A DNA stretch of 64,000 nucleotides from Homalodisca vitripennis (taxonomy: Eukaryota; Arthropoda; Insecta; Hemiptera; Cicadellidae). A program made the position numbers and the translations under genes. Shown here piece after piece: positions 60,201 to 64,000 of the stretch. The notes beneath the pieces were generated by a model that worked only from the letters and a program-made list of their open reading frames with translations, did no database searches and was not told the origin of the DNA. Each line of letters begins with the position of its first letter. The first letter of the stretch is position 1. Location: the NCBI RefSeq assembly GCF_021130785.1, contig NC_060214.1:104090001-104154000 (forward strand), given 5' to 3'.

Positions 60201-62472
60201 TAAAGTTAGTTAGAGACACCGACCGTCCATTTCAGCAATTATACTCAAACACCAAAAGATATAGAAATTTTTATTTTAAAATTTACAGCAATTAAATTGT
60301 TTACGTATAAATTGCGTAAAATATGTTTCTGTGAAATGAGATGTCGTATCATAGGCTAGAAATAGAAATCTAATTTGCACTGTATAAGCGCGAAACCTCT
60401 TTTTTCTTGACGTATATAAATAAGTTTACTTTAAGATAAAAATTTATTTCACTCCACGCCATTTTTTGCGATCGGCGAACACGAATTGATTTTTTAAGGT
60501 CAGAATGCAATTTTTTAATTTTTAAAATTTGTAGTAGTTTGACACATTTTAAACTAACAGCTACACAGTCCAATAAATTATAAACCAAGAGAGAAAAAAA
60601 AGTTTTTTTTCATATTTAAATTGTTTTGATGCCCTTCCCTTCGTTAACAAAAATCGTTTTGAAATTTTAACCAGCGTTAATGACCATGTCAATCAAGATC
60701 AAATATTATATGGAGTTTAAGAAATATCAGGTTGTGTTATTACGTAGTCCAAATTTGACTTCCAATTCTTAACTATTTTACTGAAAAGCTTTCAAAAGTT
60801 AAATAATTGTTAATTTACTGCAAAGTGTGGTCGAAATTGGTTGGACTCTCCAGGAATAACCAGTGACTTTTCAGACAAAATTCTACACACCTACAAATAC
60901 CAATCTCTTGGTACAATCAGATACAGACAGAGCTATGCAGCGAAGCTCTAGATTTGAATATATAAATTTAAAACTATTATCGATCTTACTTTCAATATAG
61001 TCATATCTTTTACTAATATTTACTTTAAGTGCTTAAAGAATGTTCTCTTTAGTAAAATTATCGTGTTTTTATAAATATATTATTTGCTGAGAGCTTTGGA
61101 TATGATACAAGTTTATACTTAATGGTTTGTTTGTTTTGAACAGTTTAACCCGAAATTTAATGCAGATAGAATTGTATTTTATAAGTTTAACATATCAATA
61201 TTTCTATATGGAATCACAAATTGTATTCAACCCAAATTAAAACATATGAAATGAACTTTTAACAAGATAAGTTGAATGGTACCTTCACCACTTATTATAC
61301 TTGTAACACTATTGCAAACTCTGATTTCTGTACTGGGATCTCCATCCACATCGGTGTGCTCTCCCTGGTCGTTGATAGTAAAAATAAAAATCCTACTCAT
61401 AATATCTTAAATCTTAAAAAATTGTTTATGAAAGAAAATGCATGATGTATTTAATTTAATATTATTTATGCGTATCAACCTTATACTGTATACAATCAAT
61501 TATAATATAGAAAATGTAAGATATAAAAACATACGATGTCAGAATTATGGCTCCTTAAAATATGTTATTTGTTGCTGAGGTAATAAACTCCACTTTTGAA
61601 AAAACTTTGTTATTCCTGCAGACTTTAAATTGGCAACATTTAAAACCCAGAAAAATGTGTCTAAATAAATTATATAAAATATAATCATTTTTAATTAAGG
61701 TTTACTGTTATAAATAATCAATGGTAAAGTATTTAGGGTGCTATTCATTACTTTATTTAATAATAAACCTAATTATTTTCGGCAAACGTCCGAAATCCTG
61801 TTATCTTAATTTTCCCCAATTCCATTTGTTTTAATCCATATGATCTTGCACGTTATGTTATAGTTATAACAATTCTCTGTTTAATTTTTATTGCATTGAT
61901 CACTGATACATGGTTTTGTATGTAAAAAGCTAATTACAACAATAAATTAAAACATTTTAAAGATTGGCATCTCCTCAACTCTGTAGGTGTAAATAAACTT
62001 AACACATAAGATGAAGAAAGCACAATCGATGAGGATACATTGTTAGCAACGGTGAAATCCAGAGGGCGTAGCTGCAGAGAAAATTCCGTTTCAAAACAAA
62101 AATGTTGGCTATCCTAGTTACCACGAATGTTTATGAAAATTAACAAAGATGTAACTAAGTGAATAGCAAGGTAAACTTTCTTTTAGGTGCAAATAGGAGA
62201 AGCATAGGAGATGGAGCTCGAGCGGTTTTTTAAAGCGTTTCTTAAATAACACACTCAAACAAATAAATTCCTTGTGATTTGGTGGGAAAAATTAGCATGG
62301 AGGCTTGATGAAAATAAGATTTTCTAGAATAATCATGAGAGGATATTTCAGTGTATGAGCAAAGGCTAAAGGAACCAAACATTTTACGAAAAACTATCTT
62401 ACACAACTTATAAATGCATTCATTTTAACTTGGTATATCAACTTTATATGATTGAAAAATAACGTAGCACCT
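57246..62472. repeat. Long direct repeat, copy 2
   Basis: Collinear with 1-5307 in the same orientation, slightly shorter because of deletions. It ends abruptly at aaataacgtagcacctt, where retroelement-like sequence begins and copy 1 carries on with agagactctaag. The reading frames suggested in copy 1 (for example at 1779-2006 and 4088-4300) are broken here by indels, supporting a non-coding nature. Confidence 0.9.
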
Positions 62473-63190
62473 TGTACCGTAAATTAGTTAATTAAATTTC
62501 ATACAATGTAAATTTCGCAACCTAATCAGCCAGTATAATATAATATTATTTTACATCCAATGTTCCGGAACTAAATTATTGGGCGGAGTAACTACCTAAT
62601 TAGCACGCGTATGAATTTTTTTTCTTCTAACCCTTCGTAGCAGCCCAACTACGTAACCGATCAGACCTCGCGCGCCTTGTCCGTAAGTAAAATTTATCTT
62701 TTCGTATTATTAAATTAGCCCTTTGATGCCAAACGTATAAAATGAATGTAACGTAAAGTAAAGATGTGAATAGTAAAGTAACTTACCCTTGAAGACCTTT
62801 TATTTGCTTGATAGAGATAGATAAAAGGTTGTGGCGTCGTCCTTATGGCGACGAGCACGTTGTTATAAATAGTAATTTGTATCATTAAATGGCTAATACC
62901 GTCGCGAATTTGTTTTAGGCGAGTTTACGTAGCTGATGTACCTCACGTGTTGTTTGAATAGATGACTACCACTTCCCAACTTCTACTCCTCTTCTAGAAA
63001 TAACCGTTTTTAGACTACAGCTTCAATGTCTCGTGCCAAGACGCCGATACCCGGGTTGTGAGTCCACCTATTGTGAAGGGAAGTGAAATATTATTGTTTT
63101 GTAAAGTAAAACGTCGTACGCATAATTCAATAGAAACATTGGATATTTTAGGCCCACCTAGAAGATATACTTTTAGTTATTATATTCTAA
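62473..63190 (+). mobile_element. Putative 5' LTR of a retrotransposon running past the window end
   Basis: Begins with TGTACCG at the exact point where repeat homology stops. It includes a TATA-box-like TATAAATA (62864-62871) and ends just before attggcagcaacgtggcag, a plausible primer-binding site (TGG at 63192). The 3' boundary lacks the usual CA, so the exact end is uncertain. The second LTR, needed to confirm this, would lie outside the window. Size and order fit a Ty3/gypsy-type element. Confidence 0.5.
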
Positions 63191-63381
63191 TTGGCAGCAA
63201 CGTGGCAGTACATAACTTTTCCTTTACCATCTAAATGTGGTGCTTTTAAGTTTTCGTAATTAAACTGAACTTATAAGTAAACTTTGTATTTCTAGTATTT
63301 ATTACTACGACCTCAGAAGTCACCACCCCCATGTGTTATCGTCATACGGTACACATTTATATTGCGCCACTCTGCTATTGA

Positions 63382-64000
63382 TGTGCCTACTCTGCCATCA
63401 ACTGGGTGAAACTGAGGGAAAACGCCAGCACAATTCCTGCCATTAAAATAGAATATTTGTCTAAAGATGAGTTGGTATTTGAACTGATATCTAGAGGTAT
63501 TAAATTAAATAGTGACAGTACAGTAAATGAACTCAGAAAGTCCTTAAGACAGTGTTTGAGAAACAATATTTTACCTACTGCTAGTAGCCTATTAAAAATT
63601 GACCACAATCAGGAAGTAAAACTTCTCAGTGAAAAAGTGATATTATTAGAACATGGGTGCAGTGAATTGAACAGTGCTAGTTCACCTTTATAAATCACCA
63701 AATTCCAAGAAAAGTGGTAAACATTTAATAAACCGTTTATTTTTAGACAACCAGCTAGAACTAAGTTCTGTACATAGTGAAACTTTATCAGCTTTAAAGT
63801 GTAGGCTAGTAAATGTTGAGCAACAGTTAGCTAAAAACTTGCTACCTACAGTGAACCTAGAACAGCTTAAAGTATTAGAAGCCAATTTAAATGAATCATT
63901 AGAACAAGATGAGGTTATGGAACAGGCAATGAAAGAACAAATAGGCCCTATTTCTGTACAACCACCAACAATATCACAGCCTACTGCCAGTACCCCCACT
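63382..64000 (+). pseudogene. Gag-like polyprotein, N-terminal part, frame broken, runs off the window
   Basis: From 63382 one frame (no in-frame ATG before it) encodes IKIEYLSKDELVFELISRGI...TVNELRKSLRQ, resembling the N-terminal region of arthropod Ty3/gypsy-type Gag proteins, and stops at 63693. A second, shifted frame from about 63690 stays open to the window end and is rich in Leu, Gln and Glu (for example LKVLEANLNESLEQDEVMEQ, coiled-coil-like), then Thr/Pro/Gln. One indel near 63690 would join them. Gag would form the particle that packages element RNA; the assignment rests on general resemblance and on position about 200 bp after the putative primer-binding site. Confidence 0.55.

Overview
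This is an AT-rich, repeat-laden stretch of an animal nuclear genome, almost certainly an insect. One host gene is recognisable: a complete five-exon gene for the mRNA-export adaptor Aly/REF (THOC4 / ALYREF), on the + strand at 31257-39220, with GT..AG introns. Repeat content, intron sizes and base composition would suit a hemipteran, but that placement is an inference.

Layout. 1-5307 is the first copy of a long non-coding repeat; the second copy, in the same orientation and diverged by many substitutions and short indels, is 57246-62472. Copy 2 is cut off at the point where an LTR-retrotransposon-like sequence begins (possible LTR 62473-63190, primer-binding-site-like TGGCAGC, then broken gag-like reading frames to the window end). 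5308-12000 is gene-poor, with an (AG)n tract and a tandem tRNA-headed SINE (7283-7621); a second SINE array lies in reverse orientation at 24165-24553. 12040-14745 is a degenerate nested tandem-repeat array. It is followed by a complete but dead Tc1/mariner-type transposon with terminal inverted repeats of about 495 bp (14763-17068). 17241-17700 is repeated at 40521-40930. 25911-29710 is a minus-strand Jockey/CR1-type non-LTR retrotransposon with decayed endonuclease and reverse transcriptase frames.

The Aly/REF gene starts in a small GC-rich island (about 30890-31050). Its introns hold an antisense Tc1/mariner-superfamily transposon with a D-D-E spacing near 82 residues (33033-34931, intron 1), an (AC)n tract (intron 1), a TA-flanked inverted-repeat element (36484-37382, intron 2) and a (CT)n tract (intron 4). 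A second, better preserved transposon of the same DD82E type, also on the minus strand, is at 53301-55803; its three frameshifts lie in or next to A/T runs.

The rest (39.9-53 kb) has no recognisable gene. It holds a fold-back inverted repeat (47145-47685), a 260-bp tandem duplication (about 45.0-45.5 kb), a possible BEL/Pao solo LTR (41696-42401) and two copies of a GC-richer 130-bp repeat (50070 and 50426). No bacterial genes, operons, CRISPR array or rRNA are present. The biology of the window is one housekeeping RNA-export gene inside layered mobile-element debris.
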